DNA of 64,000 nt, taken from assembly GCA_038025085.1 (NCBI GenBank), contig CM076147.1, positions 23,103,001 to 23,167,000 on the forward strand. The letters run 5' to 3'. Of this stretch, positions 62,770 through 64,000 are shown one piece after another; within the stretch, counting starts at the first letter, position 1, and every line of letters starts with the position of its first letter. Position numbers and translations under genes: made by a program. The notes under the pieces are model-generated. The model did not search any database. It was not told the DNA's origin and saw only the letters and a program-made list of their open reading frames with translations. This stretch comes from Tetragonia tetragonoides. Lineage: Eukaryota > Streptophyta > Magnoliopsida > Caryophyllales > Aizoaceae.

Positions 62770-63568
62770 ATGAAGTTTTATATTTACAGGTTTAAGGGCA
62801 TGGTACATTGCAAGTGATGTTTGACAAGTAACATGTGAATAAGTGACTAATCTTTTTGGAATTATATCCCAAAAAATAAATTACGGAATAATTGCAATGT
62901 AAAAAGGGTATGCATTTAGTCACTTTTTTAATTATTAATTCTATATTTGTGGATACAAGCACCGATTACGTATGCAACAAATATTTATAGGAAAAGTACA
63001 TGTAATGTATTTAGACAATGAATCATCTGCTTATTATTCTTTATCTTTATAGAGACAGTTCATGCATATGACATATTGCCAATTTTAGTGGCACAATATT
63101 AGTGGTCAATCATTTATTTATGTACAATATTTCCGAGTCATTTTGCTGAGATGCATAAATTAATTTAAAAAAATAATAATTTTTATTTATAGAATTTAAA
63201 TATCTTTTATGATAAGATAATCATACATATACTATCTCAGCTAATGTTATTTTGTTTTGTTTTATTTTGCACCTATTAGTTTGTTAACTTTCAGATGACC
63301 TATTTAGGAAGACATATATTAAGCCACAATTTGATCAAACCTGCCAATATTTAATAAAAAATTATATTAGTTGGTATAAGCGTGTAGGTTATTGATGGTT
63401 GACTTGAATTTATGTGATAATCTTTGATTATATGACAAGAGTATTACATATTTAATTAAGTTTTATATTTGTGGGTAGCATATACACCTAAAAAGTGACA
63501 TGTGATTAATATTTTTGAGATAAGGCAGATAAGGGACAAGGGTCACATTGGAGTCATAATTTGTAAAG
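62770..63568. other. Helitron family II interior, no gene
   Basis: AT-rich 'GTGGGTA...TATGACAAGAGT' sentences continuing the element left of LINE 2. Confidence 0.5.
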
Positions 63569-63570
63569 TA

Positions 63571-63826
63571 CTACCTCTGGACCACAAATAACATCACGTT
63601 TGACTTTTTGGAGTCAAAGTTAACAAACTTTGACCTTTGGATTGAAAAATTATAAGGTTTTACAACATAAATCTACTTTTGCTAGATTCATTTCAAATAG
63701 TACTTTCAAAGAAATCAAAATTTTATAATTTTTATATTCATAATAAAAAAAAGTTATATGTGGTCAAAATAGTGTCTTGAATACCGCGAAAAGTCCCATG
63801 TAATGTTATTTGTGGTATGGAGGGAG
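63571..63826. mobile_element. Stowaway-like MITE (256 bp)
   Basis: TIRs CTACCTCTGGACCACAAATA and, inverted, CTCCCTCCATACCACAAATA with TA target duplications at 63569-63570 and 63827-63828, the Tc1/mariner Stowaway signature. Confidence 0.88.
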
Positions 63827-64000
63827 TAATATATTAGGGGTACCATAATATGTTAGCCTGTTAGGTGATTAGGGCCAACACACAAGTAATATAACATGTG
63901 TAATAGTTTGACCGGTGACTATACATTTGTATAATTTTGAACAGACAATCAAAAACTTGGTAAGAAAAATAAATAAAATATACTCTCTCCTTTTCGCAAA

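Overview
The window looks like a gene-poor, AT-rich, transposon-dense stretch of a flowering plant nuclear genome, most likely a eudicot. The evidence is plant-only families (CYP71-type P450 fragment, F-box/FBD/LRR gene, DUF1985/Ulp1 gene, GRF zinc-finger protein, plant copia, gypsy, LINE and Mutator elements) with GT-AG introns. No species can be named from sequence alone. Apart from one broken F-box gene, almost everything readable is a mobile element or a piece of host gene carried by one.

Layout. 1-13.2 kb holds four related Helitron-like elements (called A', A, B and C). Each combines an inverted 'GTTCTCAT/GTTCGCAT' subterminal motif, a short 3' hairpin and tandem arrays of a ~21-bp unit built on GTTAACCCT. 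A' carries the 5' part of a DUF1985/Ulp1-type gene and a CYP71 first-exon fragment. A is an internally deleted relative carrying the 3' part of the same gene. 13.3-21.5 kb and 25.4-30.8 kb are packed with short non-autonomous Helitrons (CTAG ends with a CCGTGC...GCACGG hairpin). Their 5' halves are arrays of ACGTGGC/ACGTGTC boxes, and a ~2.6-kb block is duplicated 9.9 kb apart. 21.5-24.8 kb holds a decayed gypsy gag and an hAT MITE.

32.5-39.4 kb is a minus-strand F-box/FBD gene of three exons. It is interrupted in its second intron by a copia element (about 33.8-38.1 kb) and frameshifted in exon 1. At 40.7-41.8 kb its last exon and 3' flank are repeated as a head-to-head inverted repeat, a good candidate for a hairpin siRNA locus acting on the F-box family.

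45.5-50.8 kb is a LINE into which a small copia element and an hAT element have inserted, both with target-site duplications. 51.0-57.9 kb is a Mutator-like element with ~190-bp terminal inverted repeats. It has a four-exon transposase pseudogene, itself hit by an hAT MITE, and on the opposite strand an intact GRF zinc-finger/coiled-coil/membrane-anchor gene. 58.1-64.0 kb is a larger Helitron-family sequence containing a 5'-truncated LINE with RNase H and a Stowaway MITE.

How the parts relate: this is a history of nested insertion, internal deletion and gene-fragment capture rather than a pathway. The parts most likely to matter to the host are the F-box inverted repeat, the GRF gene inside the Mutator-like element and the dispersed ABRE/G-box-like arrays.
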